64,000 nucleotides of DNA from Anaerolineae bacterium (GCA_021324435.1 JAJPIZ010000040.1:1-64000), one strand, 5' to 3'; positions 17,757 to 26,706 are shown, numbered from the stretch's first letter. Notes: generated by a model not told the origin, from the letters alone. Numbers and translations: made by a program.

Positions 17757-18416
17757 ATGAGCTTGTTTGAGAACATCAATGCTATTGAATATCGGGCGGC
17801 CGTAGAAGTACAGAGGCGTAAGATTTCTGATGTGCAGATTCGTAAGTTTGAAGGCTATGCCGCAGAAATTTTCTCTGCATTTGGTCTGGATTTGGACACA
17901 TCTGCAACAAAGGACACGCCTAAACGGTTTATTAAGGCCCTCTTTGACGCTACTGAAGGCTATGATGGCGATCCAAAGTTGCTGAAAGTCTTTGATACAG
18001 AATGCCGGGGCGAACCTGACTGTCGCTTAAGTCAGGTTCTCGAGGGTCCAATCCCGTTCTTTGCGCTCTGCGAGCATCATGCCCTTCCATTTTATGGTAA
18101 AGCTTATGTCGGTTACATTGCACACGAAAATATCATAGGCATTTCCAAATTGACCCGCCTGGTGAGATTCTTTTCTAAACGCTTTTCCGTCCAGGAACGG
18201 ATTGGTCAGCAAATCGCAGATTCTTTGGAAACCATTCTACATCCCCACGGTGTGGCTGTTTTTCTTGAGGCTCATCATCTCTGCATGGAAATGCGAGGGG
18301 TACGGGAAACAGCTCCGATGACGCGCACTACTGTCTGGCGTGGAAATTACGCTGAAGATGCATCTCTGCGGTCCGAATTCTTTATGGCTTGTGGATTGCA
18401 ACGAAACGAAAAATAA
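17757..18416 (+). CDS. folE: GTP cyclohydrolase I
   Basis: The 219-residue protein carries the type I signature: PFFALCEHHALPFYGKAYVGY with zinc ligands Cys105, His108 and Cys176 (HHLCMEMRG), plus GISKLTRLVRFFSKRFSVQERIG. It converts GTP to 7,8-dihydroneopterin triphosphate, the first step of folate and pterin synthesis. Length is normal. The ribosome site AGGAGACAATA-ATG is good. It sits before an FAD oxidoreductase gene 70 bp downstream; no other pterin genes are in the window. Confidence 0.95.
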   Translation: MSLFENINAIEYRAAVEVQRRKISDVQIRKFEGYAAEIFSAFGLDLDTSATKDTPKRFIKALFDATEGYDGDPKLLKVFDTECRGEPDCRLSQVLEGPIPFFALCEHHALPFYGKAYVGYIAHENIIGISKLTRLVRFFSKRFSVQERIGQQIADSLETILHPHGVAVFLEAHHLCMEMRGVRETAPMTRTTVWRGNYAEDASLRSEFFMACGLQRNEK

Positions 18417-18484
18417 GTGGTATAAAAAGAATCGTCATTGATCCTTGGATGTAGGTCTTTGCCGGATATGAAAGGAAAAGAGTT

Positions 18485-19663
18485 ATGGAACACTATAAAT
18501 ATCTAATCGTTGGAGGCGGCATGACGGCGGATGCCGCCGTGCGCGGCATCCGTGAGATTGATCCAAATGTATCCATCGGAATGATTGGCAATGAGGTCGA
18601 AATGCCTTATGCTCGCCCGCCGCTTTCGAAAGGCATGTGGAAGGGCCGTCCGATTGAGAAGATATGGCGCGGCACAGAGAAACTCAATGTCCAATTTTAT
18701 CTGGGCCGTCGCGTGACAAGACTCGACGCCGCCCGAAGGTATCTCCAGGATGATCAGGGTGACGAATACACTTACGATAGACTCCTGCTGGCTACCGGCG
18801 GTTCGCCGATGCGCCTGGATTTTGGCGGTGATGACATCATTTATTTCCGTACCCTTCGTGATTATCAGCGATTGCGCTCACTGGTTGAGCAAGGTAAACA
18901 GTTCCTTGTGATCGGCGCGGGATTCATCGGCACGGAAATTGCCGCCGCCATTTCAATGCAAGGCAAACAGGTCAGCATGGTCTTTTTGGAAAATTCAATT
19001 GGCGAGAAAATCTATCCGCCTGATCTTTCGCAGTTTATTACTGATTTCTATCGTCAGAAGGGGGTGGACCTCATATCCGCGGACACAGTTGATACGTTCG
19101 AGAAATCGGGCAACCGCTTCAAGGTCCGGACCCGACGCGGGCGTACCCTTGAAGTAGATGGAATCGTAGCGGGCTTGGGGATCATCCCCAATGTGGAACT
19201 TGCAAACTCTGCCGGTCTGAAAATTGGAAACGGCATTATTGTAGATGACCATCTGCGGACTTCCGTTCCCAACATCTTCGCGGCGGGCGATGTGGCGATG
19301 TTCCCGCATAAGATTTTGGGTAAGATGATTCGCGTGGAGCATGAAGATAACGCGCTGAGGATGGGCAAGCAGGCCGGGCGCAACATGGCCGGCGCGGATG
19401 AGGCCTATACTCACGCGCCTTATTTTTATTCGGACATGTTTGAGCTTGGATACGAAGCGGTGGGCGAGTTGAGCAGTAAACTCGAAACATTCGCCGATTG
19501 GCAGGAGCCTTTCAAAAAAGGCGTGATCTATTATTTGGACAATGGCCGCGTGCGCGGCGTGCTGTTGTGGAATGTGTGGGACAAGTTGAAAGAAGCCACG
19601 GCGTTGTTGGAAGAGACCGGGCCGTTTACGCACGATGATTTGAAGGGAAGGATTACTGGATGA
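18485..19663 (+). CDS. FAD-dependent NAD(P)H oxidoreductase (AIF/ferredoxin-reductase-like)
   Basis: The 392-residue protein has two Rossmann dinucleotide folds: IVGGGMTAD at the N-terminus (8-16, FAD) and VIGAGFIGTE near 142-151 (NAD(P)H), plus the FAD-contact motif VPNIFAAGDVAMF (about 260-272). The pattern MPYARPPLSKG near the start is typical of ferredoxin reductase/AIF-like enzymes. No CxxxxC redox disulfide of thioredoxin reductases is seen. The electron acceptor is unknown. The ribosome site GAAAGGAAAAG precedes the ATG. Confidence 0.85.
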   Translation: MEHYKYLIVGGGMTADAAVRGIREIDPNVSIGMIGNEVEMPYARPPLSKGMWKGRPIEKIWRGTEKLNVQFYLGRRVTRLDAARRYLQDDQGDEYTYDRLLLATGGSPMRLDFGGDDIIYFRTLRDYQRLRSLVEQGKQFLVIGAGFIGTEIAAAISMQGKQVSMVFLENSIGEKIYPPDLSQFITDFYRQKGVDLISADTVDTFEKSGNRFKVRTRRGRTLEVDGIVAGLGIIPNVELANSAGLKIGNGIIVDDHLRTSVPNIFAAGDVAMFPHKILGKMIRVEHEDNALRMGKQAGRNMAGADEAYTHAPYFYSDMFELGYEAVGELSSKLETFADWQEPFKKGVIYYLDNGRVRGVLLWNVWDKLKEATALLEETGPFTHDDLKGRITG

Positions 19664-19692
19664 TCTGCGCGAGCGCGCCGCGCCTGCTTTGA

Positions 19693-19863
19693 TTATCTTT
19701 CAGTGAATCGTTTGCTGATCAAATGAAAGAAACAATTCCCAACTGTCAACTCCACCGGCGCGAAGCCGCGTTGACTCAACTGCCGCTGAATGGTCAATAG
19801 ATCGTAATAGACTTTGACGATGTTGAAGATGGGCCCATCTTGCGCCGTTCGCTGTAGGTAATG
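19693..19863 (-). pseudogene. C-terminal remnant of a SAM-dependent methyltransferase
   Basis: On the minus strand a 56-residue stretch without a start reads DGPIFNIVKVYYDLL, then LSQRGFAPVELTVGNCFFHLISKR and a stop (19693-19695). This resembles the usual end of small class I methyltransferases (F-x-I-v-K-v-y-y ... L...G). Upstream, an in-frame TGA at 19864-19866 and then a REP-like element (19887-19989) replace the rest of the gene. It is therefore a broken fragment, most likely truncated at the repeat. Confidence 0.6.
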
Positions 19864-19886
19864 TCAATTCGGGATAAGGAATCTCG

Positions 19887-19989
19887 TGTCATTCTGAGGG
19901 AGCAAAGCGACCGAAGAATCACTCCACAAAGCGGCGGAGACCCTTCGCCAGCCCCTTCACTTCGTTCAGGGCTTCGACTTCAGGGTGAC
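19887..19989. repeat. REP-like element, second copy of the TGTCATTCTGA family
   Basis: It starts tgtcattctgag and ends cagggtgac like the copy at 4913-5013, and shares gaagaatc and aagcggcggagac. It abuts a broken methyltransferase fragment. Confidence 0.7.
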
Positions 19990-20057
19990 GCGTTTCTCCT
20001 TGAGGATAATTTCTTATCCCGAATTCAGGTTGATTTAGAAGATTAAGCCGCAAGTGT

Positions 20058-20261
20058 TCATTTCTTCTCCTCGTCCCCCAAACTTGCAATCGCGCGTAAC
20101 AAACCGAAGATCAGCACACCGAGTTTGATGCCTTCTCCCGCGGTGATGGCGGTGGTGCGATCATCTTTCGCGGCGCGGCGGTTGAGGAGCATGGCCGCGA
20201 TCAATCCGGTGGCCGCGCCGATCAATGCACCAAGCAGTAAGGTTCTGCCTCTATTTTCCAT
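20058..20261 (-). CDS. Small YtxH-like membrane protein
   Basis: A 67-residue protein with a Gly/Ala-rich helix (about 7-26: LLLGALIGAATGLIAAMLL) followed by NRRAAKDD and a second helical part. The N-terminal glycine-zipper helix with a basic stop-transfer resembles YtxH-type small proteins. Function unknown. It lies six bases after the gene at 20268-20708 and is probably cotranscribed with it. Confidence 0.6.
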   Translation of the reverse strand: MENRGRTLLLGALIGAATGLIAAMLLNRRAAKDDRTTAITAGEGIKLGVLIFGLLRAIASLGDEEKK

Positions 20262-20267
20262 AGACGA

Positions 20268-20708
20268 TTAAATCCTTTCTCGCGCTTTGGCGATGTAGGC
20301 TTTGATGAGGGCTCCAAGTTCCTGGAACAGGAGCACGGGTCTGCGCGCCATGTCGCTGATACGTTTCGCGCCGCCTTCGATGCGGTAGAAAATTCTCTGC
20401 GCCTGATACGAATACGGTGGGATCAGGTTTATCACGTAGATGATCAAATAGATCAGTCCGCATAGAATGATGAACACGATCAACCCCGCGATCAGGACCG
20501 GCATGACCAGCCAAATCTCGGAGAGGGCCGCCCAGCGCGCCAGGTCGCTGGTTCCGGCGAACGCGGCGAGGTTGATCAGTACAATAATTCCAATCAGAAC
20601 AAGAGCGGTCAAAACAATGGGGAGCAGAATCTGAGTCCACACCTGCTTGCGATGTAATTGATAGGAGGGATGATCTGGTTGACGGCGGGGGAGCGGTGAG
20701 GGTTTCAT
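20268..20708 (-). CDS. Unknown two-helix membrane protein
   Basis: The 146-residue protein starts at the ATG at 20708 (MKPSPLPRR). Two long hydrophobic segments (about 29-55 and 65-95) are separated by a short loop, followed by a basic amphipathic tail (RIFYRIEGGAKRISDMARR). I do not recognise the family. It pairs with the small YtxH-like gene downstream; such pairs are often envelope-associated, but no function can be given. Confidence 0.6.
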   Translation of the reverse strand: MKPSPLPRRQPDHPSYQLHRKQVWTQILLPIVLTALVLIGIIVLINLAAFAGTSDLARWAALSEIWLVMPVLIAGLIVFIILCGLIYLIIYVINLIPPYSYQAQRIFYRIEGGAKRISDMARRPVLLFQELGALIKAYIAKARERI

Positions 20709-20728
20709 TGTTTGTATTTTAACATAAT

Positions 20729-20757
20729 GTAGGGGCACAGCGCCGCTGTGCCCCTAC
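20729..20757. repeat. Perfect 14-bp-arm palindrome GTAGGGGCACAGCG
   Basis: The arms gtaggggcacagcg and cgctgtgcccctac are separated by one base. It lies past the ftsZ stop and before the next minus-strand gene; it may serve as a terminator of the dcw cluster, though no long T run follows. Confidence 0.65.
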
Positions 20758-20785
20758 AATTTTCGTGTGGGCCCGACCGAATTTT

Positions 20786-21988
20786 TTACCGCCGATTTCT
20801 CAGGAACGTTGGAATATCCAAATCGTCGTTGCCGTAATTGGTGGACGGCGCGGGCTTGGAATCGGAGGCCGGTTTCAGGTCCGCGTTGACGCTGATCGAT
20901 TCGGAGGGCCGGATGAACGGCAGGTCGCTTTGGTTTTGACGAGGCGTCGAAGTGGACATCGTCCCAGAATGGGAAGCCGGCCTCTCGGTCCGCGTGCTGA
21001 GGCGCTCGAGAGCGCGTCGCGGCACACCGCTCCGTTCGAATCCAGTCGCGATGACCGTCACGCGTACTTCGTCGCCCATGTCCGGGTCAATCACCGCGCC
21101 GAAGATCAGGTTCACATCCGGGTGCGCGGTCTCGCGGATGATGGCCGCGGCCGCGTTGACCTCGAAGAGGGTCAGGTTCGGCCCGCCTGTGACGTTGAAG
21201 AGCACGCCGCGCGCGCCGTCAATTGTGATGTCAAGCAGTTGACTCGAGATGGCCTGCTCCGCGGCGAGTTTGGCGCGATCTTCGCCCGTGCCGCGTCCAA
21301 CAGCCATCAATGCCGCGCCGCCTTCGGACATGATCGTGCGCACGTCGGCGAAGTCGAGGTTGATCAGGCCGGGCACGGTGATAAGTTCGGAGATGCCCTG
21401 GATGCCCTGCCGCAAAACATCGTCGGCCATGCGGAACGCATCCTGCAGGCTGGACTTTTTATCTGAAAGTTGAAGCAGGCGGTCGTTCGGAATCGAGATG
21501 AGCGTGTGCGCGTGTTCTTTCATTTTGGTCACGCCCATTTCACCGGCCTGCGAACGGCGGCCGCCCTCAAAAGTGAACGGACGAGTCACCACGCCGATGG
21601 TCAGCGCGCCGCATTCCTTCGCGACTTGCGCGACGATGGGCGCCGCGCCGGTTCCGGTGCCGCCGCCCATGCCCGCGGTGACGAAGACCATGTCCGCGCC
21701 TTTGAGCACGTTGTACAGTTCATCGGCGGATTCTTCCGCGGCCTTGCGTCCGATCTCCGGGTCGCCGCCCGCGCCGAGCCCGCGCGTGAGTTTGTCGCCG
21801 AGGCGCACGCGCGTCGGGGCCTTTGAGAGGGTGAGGGCCTGGGCATCGGTATTGGCCGAAATAAATTCAACGCCTTCGATGCCTTCCTCGATCATGCGGT
21901 TGACCGCGTTCTGTCCACCGCCGCCCACGCCGATCACTTTGATGCGGGCGAAAGTCTCCACGGATTGATGTCGTTTCGTCGGGTCCAT
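20786..21988 (-). CDS. ftsZ: Cell division protein FtsZ
   Basis: The 400-residue protein starts at the ATG at 21988 ([10 protein letters not shown]) because GGAGGCACAA precedes it; the ATG four codons upstream lacks such a site. The GTPase signature GGGTGTG (108-114) follows the N-terminal [12 protein letters not shown], and NLDFADV and the T7-loop region are present. The C-terminal linker (about 325-385) is variable, and the tail [13 protein letters not shown] is the FtsA-binding peptide. FtsZ polymerises into the division ring. It is the last gene of the dcw cluster, 119 bp after ftsA, and probably has its own promoter. Confidence 0.97.
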   Translation of the reverse strand: MDPTKRHQSVETFARIKVIGVGGGGQNAVNRMIEEGIEGVEFISANTDAQALTLSKAPTRVRLGDKLTRGLGAGGDPEIGRKAAEESADELYNVLKGADMVFVTAGMGGGTGTGAAPIVAQVAKECGALTIGVVTRPFTFEGGRRSQAGEMGVTKMKEHAHTLISIPNDRLLQLSDKKSSLQDAFRMADDVLRQGIQGISELITVPGLINLDFADVRTIMSEGGAALMAVGRGTGEDRAKLAAEQAISSQLLDITIDGARGVLFNVTGGPNLTLFEVNAAAAIIRETAHPDVNLIFGAVIDPDMGDEVRVTVIATGFERSGVPRRALERLSTRTERPASHSGTMSTSTPRQNQSDLPFIRPSESISVNADLKPASDSKPAPSTNYGNDDLDIPTFLRNRR

Positions 21989-22036
21989 TTGTGCCTCCAT
22001 AAGTCAGTACTTTGTTTTCTCTGTGTTGCTTCCTGG

Positions 22037-22068
22037 AGAACATGGCTGAAATTTTAACACCATGTTCT
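22037..22068 (-). promoter_or_regulatory. Inverted repeat upstream of ftsZ
   Basis: A 9-bp inverted repeat (agaacatgg ... ccatgttct) with a 14-bp AT-rich spacer lies 50-80 bp before the ftsZ start. Spacing suits an operator or promoter-overlapping site; the protein is unknown. Confidence 0.4.
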
Positions 22069-22107
22069 GGAAATCAAGAGTGTAGAAATGACCGCTTTCC
22101 TCGCCTA

Positions 22108-23349
22108 CTAAGGTAGTAGCCGTTTAATCCAATCTTTGACATTGTCGAGATTCACGTTTTTCTCTCCTTTTGCGAGGCGGCGCTTGCGCGCTCTGCCGAT
22201 GGCGATGTCGTGATTTTGCATGGTCACTGCCCAATGCAACAATCCGATGCTTGTGGAATACGCGGGCGAGTTCAATTTATCCACGAGGCCGACCAGATTC
22301 TCCGGTTGCGCGGTGCGGACCGGCATGCCCAGGACTTCATGCGCCACGCGTCGGATGCCCGGCAAGGCGCTGGTGCCTCCGGTCAAGACCATCCCCGCGG
22401 GGAGCAGGCCGTCATAGCCGGAGCGTTTGATCTCCTGCGCGATGAGGGCGAACATCTCCGCCGTGCGCGCTTCGATGATGTGCGCCAGATCCTGGCGGTT
22501 GATGCGCACCGGATGATCTTCACCGAACGGGCGGATGTTGAAAAATTCCTCGGCTCCAATCTCGGACCTCACAGCGTGTCCCTGTTGCTTCTTGACTTCC
22601 TCCGCCTGCGTGGGTGGAAGCCTCAAACCGTGTGCGATGTCCTGTGTGATGTGATTGCCGCCGACAGCCAGCACCATCGTGTGCCACACATCGCCATCTA
22701 CATAAATTGCCAAATCGGTTGTGCCGCCGCCGATGTCGCACACAGCCACTCCCATTTGTCGCTCCTGTTCCGTCAACACTACTTCCGCGGAAGCCAGCGG
22801 GTTCAATACAAAACTCTGAATGTCCACGCCTGCCGCGCCCACACATTGACGCAAATTGTCAACCGTTGCCGCCGCGGCAGTGATGATGTGCGCTTCCACT
22901 TCGAGACGATAGCCGTGCATCCCAACCGGCTGGCGGATGCCTTCCTGTCCGTCCACGCTGAAGCCGCGCTGGATGACGTGCACGATCTCGCGGTCATGTG
23001 GGATGGCAATCGCCCGCGCCTGATCCAATGCGCGCGCTACATCCGACGCGTCAATGATTCCGCCGGGGATGGCTACCGCGCCGCGGCTGTTGATCGAAGA
23101 CACATGCGCGCCCGCCAAACTCACCAACGCGGAGGTGATCTCCAGTCCCGAAGTCTGCTCGGCGCGTTGCACAGCATTCGTGATGGCTTTGGTGGCCGAG
23201 GCCAAATCCACAATCACACCTTTGCGGATTCCATCCGAAGGCTCGATACCCACGCCAATGATGCGAACCGACTTAGGCTCCTCCACCCGCCCCACCAGCG
23301 TGCAAACTTTTGTCGTGCCGACGTCAATGCCAACCAAAATCTCTTCCAT
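22108..23349 (-). CDS. ftsA: Cell division protein FtsA
   Basis: The 413-residue protein has the actin-like ATPase pattern: phosphate-1 IDVGTTKVCTLVG (8-20), the FtsA-specific 1C domain, phosphate-2 AVCDIGGGTTDLAIY (about 202-216) and adenosine motif LTGGTSALPG (about 332-341). The C-terminal tail (WIKRLLP) is the amphipathic membrane-targeting helix. It tethers FtsZ to the membrane. It starts one base after the ftsQ stop. Confidence 0.96.
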   Translation of the reverse strand: MEEILVGIDVGTTKVCTLVGRVEEPKSVRIIGVGIEPSDGIRKGVIVDLASATKAITNAVQRAEQTSGLEITSALVSLAGAHVSSINSRGAVAIPGGIIDASDVARALDQARAIAIPHDREIVHVIQRGFSVDGQEGIRQPVGMHGYRLEVEAHIITAAAATVDNLRQCVGAAGVDIQSFVLNPLASAEVVLTEQERQMGVAVCDIGGGTTDLAIYVDGDVWHTMVLAVGGNHITQDIAHGLRLPPTQAEEVKKQQGHAVRSEIGAEEFFNIRPFGEDHPVRINRQDLAHIIEARTAEMFALIAQEIKRSGYDGLLPAGMVLTGGTSALPGIRRVAHEVLGMPVRTAQPENLVGLVDKLNSPAYSTSIGLLHWAVTMQNHDIAIGRARKRRLAKGEKNVNLDNVKDWIKRLLP

Positions 23350-23350
23350 G

Positions 23351-24319
23351 TCACCGGCTCATTCTGTAATACGGGGCGTTCACGTATTGAACGCTGATGA
23401 ATGTGGGATAAATTCCATGCTGAGTTAATGAAGCGACCATTGCTTGATACACCTGCAATTTCAGAACCATGTCCTTTGCGTCTGTTCCGAAGAAGACCTG
23501 CCAGCCGCGATCATCGTTCCAGCCGAGGCCGTAAGCCGGATCGTAAATCATTGGTGTGCCCGCGGGAACGCTCGGCGCGAGAGTCTGGATGGCTTCGACC
23601 ATGTCCTGTGAAAGGAAGGGGACCGGAGAAAGCGGGTCATTCGCGGACGGGAGGCCGGGCGCGGGCGCCGCGATCGCCGCCACGCTGATGAGGTTTTCTG
23701 CCGCGCCGCGCGGGCGGAACGCGACTCCGTCCGCATCAATCCATGTGTAGCCGCCGTTCTGTTGCCACACGATGATCGGCTTCCGTTCGGTGACATTGAC
23801 GGTGAGAGCATTCGGCAAAGTCACGGCTATGTTGGCGGAGGCCAATTCAGGGTAATTGAGTCGGAGGCGGGTTTCCAAATCCAAAGGCGTCATGTTGAAG
23901 ACGGGTTGTCCTGCGACGTTGAGCACCGCGTTGATTTCCTCCGCGCTCAGTCGTTGATTGCCATTGACGGTCGCCGCGCTCACGCGAAATTCCGGCAATG
24001 TCCACATCAAATAAATTGCCACGCTGAACGCCAGCGAAAGGAAAAGTGAAAGCCAGCGCCAGCCGAAGTCCGTGCGCGGCATGCTGATGGCGGGCATTTG
24101 AACGTGGACGCCCGCCAGTGAGATCGAGGCTTGATAGCGGCGATTCACGTTTGGGTTCGCAGAACGTTTCGGCATCGCGTATCCCTGACTCTCGCGTGAT
24201 GTGACGGGAGGCAATGGCCGCGTGGCAAGCACGGAGGACTGCGTCAATCGTTTTTGTGATTGCTGTTTTCGTCTCATCCGGACTGTTTCGGCGCGGGTCA
24301 ATTCGCGTTTCTCACTCAT
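23351..24319 (-). CDS. ftsQ: Cell division protein FtsQ/DivIB
   Basis: The 322-residue bitopic protein has a long basic cytoplasmic N-terminus (1-80, rich in Arg, Lys and Gln), one membrane helix (about 93-112) and a POTRA domain after it (FRVSAATVNGNQRLSAEEINAVL), followed by the FtsQ domain. It belongs to the FtsQ-FtsL-FtsB connector that licences septal wall synthesis. Its start overlaps the ddl stop by eight bases. The N-terminus is longer than in most homologues. Confidence 0.92.
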   Translation of the reverse strand: MSEKRELTRAETVRMRRKQQSQKRLTQSSVLATRPLPPVTSRESQGYAMPKRSANPNVNRRYQASISLAGVHVQMPAISMPRTDFGWRWLSLFLSLAFSVAIYLMWTLPEFRVSAATVNGNQRLSAEEINAVLNVAGQPVFNMTPLDLETRLRLNYPELASANIAVTLPNALTVNVTERKPIIVWQQNGGYTWIDADGVAFRPRGAAENLISVAAIAAPAPGLPSANDPLSPVPFLSQDMVEAIQTLAPSVPAGTPMIYDPAYGLGWNDDRGWQVFFGTDAKDMVLKLQVYQAMVASLTQHGIYPTFISVQYVNAPYYRMSR

Positions 24320-25427
24320 GCTGGCTCCGAAAAGTGTGTAATGTGCGGTCGCGTTCGGCCTTGCGTTGCAAAGCCAGTTCGATCAAGCGATCCACCAGTT
24401 CAGAATAGGTCATGCCGCTGGCTTCCCAGAGTTTCGGATACATGCTGATCTTTGTGAAGCCGGGGATGGTGTTGATCTCGTTGAGATACACCTCGCCCGA
24501 ATCTTTATCGAGGAAGAAATCCACGCGCGCCATGCCCGAGCAGTCAATCGCTTTGTAAGCGCGCACTGCCAGCTCTTGAATGCGGGCCGTCGTCTCTTGC
24601 GGCAGGGGAGCGGGGATCAACAAACCGGACGTTCCATCCACGTACTTTGATTCGTACGAATAAAACTCGCGGCTCGGCAAAATTTCACCGGGCACCGAAG
24701 CGCGCGGCTCATCATTGCCCAGCACGCTGACCTCGATCTCGCGCGCATTCGCCACGCCGCGCTCGATCAGCACGCGGCGGTCATAGAGCGCGGCTTCCAT
24801 CAAGCCTTCCTGCAAATCGGAACGCGTGCGGCATTTCGTCACGCCCACCGATGAACCGAGATTGGCTGGCTTGGTGAACAGCGGATACGCGCTGACCTTC
24901 TCCGCCTTTGCGATGACTCCGTCCATGTCCTTTTCGATTTCCGAACGCAGGGCAATGATGGATGGGACAGTGGGCACACCAATCGAGCGCATAACTTCCT
25001 TGAACACGCCTTTGTCCATGCCGACCGACGAACCGGTCACGCCCGCGCCGACGTAGGCCGCGTCTGCCATTTCAAACAGGCCCTGAATGGTTCCGTCTTC
25101 GCCGAAGGTTCCATGCAGGACGGGAAAGAAAACATCAATGTCTGTAAATTTTACGTAATACGTATTGCGTATTACGTAAATCCCGCGCCATGATGGATCG
25201 GGCGAGATGATAACCGGTTCAAGGCCTTCGACCTTTCGGCTTTCAAACTTGCCAACTACATCGTCGCCACTCAGCCATTTGCCTTCATGTGTGATGCCAA
25301 TTTGAGTCACATCATATTTGGCCGGGTCGAGCACCGACAGCACCGAACGCGCGGACATCAGCGAGACCTCGTGCTCACCTGAGCGTCCGCCGAAAATCAC
25401 TGCCACGTGGAGTTTCTTCTTCATCAT
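24312..25427 (-). CDS. ddl: D-alanine--D-alanine ligase
   Basis: The 371-residue ATP-grasp enzyme starts at the ATG at 25427 (MMKKKLHVAV), downstream of GAGGAA. Signatures: FGGRSGEHEVSLMSA (12-26), FPVLHGTFGEDGTIQG (101-116), KPANLGSSVGV, and the C-terminal NEINTIPGFT. It joins two D-Ala residues for the peptidoglycan stem. Odd feature: residues 83-93 (IYVIRNTYYVK) are encoded by a 31-bp palindrome, an apparent in-frame repeat insertion in a variable loop before the conserved core; the reading frame is intact. Confidence 0.95.
   Translation of the reverse strand: MMKKKLHVAVIFGGRSGEHEVSLMSARSVLSVLDPAKYDVTQIGITHEGKWLSGDDVVGKFESRKVEGLEPVIISPDPSWRGIYVIRNTYYVKFTDIDVFFPVLHGTFGEDGTIQGLFEMADAAYVGAGVTGSSVGMDKGVFKEVMRSIGVPTVPSIIALRSEIEKDMDGVIAKAEKVSAYPLFTKPANLGSSVGVTKCRTRSDLQEGLMEAALYDRRVLIERGVANAREIEVSVLGNDEPRASVPGEILPSREFYSYESKYVDGTSGLLIPAPLPQETTARIQELAVRAYKAIDCSGMARVDFFLDKDSGEVYLNEINTIPGFTKISMYPKLWEASGMTYSELVDRLIELALQRKAERDRTLHTFRSQHE
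25150..25180. repeat. Perfect 13-bp-arm palindrome inside ddl
   Basis: The arms tttacgtaatacg and cgtattacgtaaa are separated by tattg. It lies fully in the ddl coding frame and adds about ten residues. Confidence 0.85.
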
Positions 25428-25465
25428 TCGATGCTGTTCCTCTTCACTATTCTCTGCTCTATCAC

Positions 25466-26383
25466 TTACCATTCGCCAACCAACTCAACTTCCAATTCCA
25501 ACGCGATTCCAAATTTCGTGAGCACGGTTTTCTGCACCAGTTCGATCAACGCGCGAATATCGCTGGCTTTCGTCTTGCCGTGGTTGACGAAAAAATTTCC
25601 GTGCACCGGGCTGATTTCAGCGTTGCCAATGCGTGTGCCTTTCAACCCCGCGGCTTCGATCAATCGTCCCGCATAATCGCCGGTTGGGTTCTTGAACATC
25701 GAACCCATCGAAGCCCCGGGCGGTTGCGTGGACTTGCGGCGTTCGCTGAATTCGGCGATTGTAGCAGAGACCGACTCTTTCGTCGCGTTTTTTAAACTCA
25801 ATTCTGCTGAAAGCACCATCGCTTTCACCTCGCCGCGTTTCAACACGCTGGTGCGATACCCGTATTCCATTTTTTCGGCGGGCCATTTCTCGCGGCCGCC
25901 CTCGGTCAATAACTCGGCCCAGATCAAATTGCCGGATATATCGCCGCCGAACGCGCCGGCGTTGCCATACACTGCCCCGCCGATCGTGCCGGGGACGGTC
26001 GCGGCCCATTCCAGTCCGCTCAGGCCTTTCGACGCGCAACGATTGGCGAGATTGCTGAACACGACTCCCGATTCAACCCAGACCCTGGGCCGGTCGCCGT
26101 TTTCAAAACGCACAGCCTTCGCCCGATTCAGAATCGTGATGCCGCGTACGCCCTTGTCACTGACCAGCACGTTCGATCCGCCGCCGAGGATGAAATAAGG
26201 CAGATGTTCCCTCCATATCAGCGCCATGATCTCAGCCAACTCATCCGCGGAATTCGCGGTGATCAAATAATCTGCCGGGCCGCCGATGCGCGCGGACGTA
26301 TACGGCGCAAGAGAGACATTCTCTTTCACCTTATCGCCGAACGCGGCGAGGAATATATCGAGGGGCATGGTCATGGTCTGCAT
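25466..26383 (-). CDS. murB: UDP-N-acetylenolpyruvoylglucosamine reductase
   Basis: The 305-residue flavoprotein has the FAD-binding segments APYTSARIGGPADYLI (about 26-41) and LGGGSNVLVSDKG (about 71-83), and the substrate/active-site region PGTIGGAVYGNAGAFGG (about 129-145). PPGASMGSMFKNP holds the catalytic Ser typical of MurB. It reduces the enolpyruvyl group to give UDP-MurNAc. Length suits type II MurB. It precedes ddl by 38 bp; a short palindrome (gaattacgcaattcgtaattc, 26392-26412) lies before it. Confidence 0.95.
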   Translation of the reverse strand: MQTMTMPLDIFLAAFGDKVKENVSLAPYTSARIGGPADYLITANSADELAEIMALIWREHLPYFILGGGSNVLVSDKGVRGITILNRAKAVRFENGDRPRVWVESGVVFSNLANRCASKGLSGLEWAATVPGTIGGAVYGNAGAFGGDISGNLIWAELLTEGGREKWPAEKMEYGYRTSVLKRGEVKAMVLSAELSLKNATKESVSATIAEFSERRKSTQPPGASMGSMFKNPTGDYAGRLIEAAGLKGTRIGNAEISPVHGNFFVNHGKTKASDIRALIELVQKTVLTKFGIALELEVELVGEW

Positions 26384-26411
26384 GTTTCTTATGAATTACG
26401 CAATTCGTAAT

Positions 26412-26690
26412 TCACGATTCTTGATTCAAATGTTCGATCAGTCTCACGATCAAGCGAACATCAACTTCCTCTTCAGCGATCTCCTCTTCCGTTTTGATCG
26501 AATGAAGAGTGGGCTTCGCGGCCGCGTTGAGGTGTCCGTCGTGGATGTGGACCAAAACCATCTTCAACGGCGGCATGCCCAAACCTGCCCTGCCGTCTCG
26601 CACCAGCGTGCCGCCGCTGTTCGCGGCACGAACGGTGAGCGTAGCCGAAGGGGTTGCAGATTGATACGTTCTCTTCTCTTCCTCTGTCAT
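26412..26690 (-). CDS. Unknown small acidic protein between murC and murB
   Basis: A 92-residue protein starting at the ATG at 26690 (MTEEEKRTYQS), preceded by GGAGGCAGAA exactly as at ftsZ. Middle segment PPLKMVLVHIHDGHLNAAAKP, then a Glu-rich C-terminus (TEEEIAEEEVDVRLIVRLIEHL). No signal peptide or membrane helix. I do not recognise it; it is not a standard dcw gene. The strong ribosome site and placement argue that it is real. Confidence 0.55.
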   Translation of the reverse strand: MTEEEKRTYQSATPSATLTVRAANSGGTLVRDGRAGLGMPPLKMVLVHIHDGHLNAAAKPTLHSIKTEEEIAEEEVDVRLIVRLIEHLNQES

Positions 26691-26706
26691 TTCTGCCTCC
26701 ATTCGT

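Noticed and set aside
20765-21466. 233-codon plus-strand frame opposite ftsZ
   Set aside because: Antisense shadow of the FtsZ gene.
22210-23397. 395-codon plus-strand frame opposite ftsA
   Set aside because: Composition is a shadow of the antisense of ftsA in GC-biased sequence; no domain or ribosome site.
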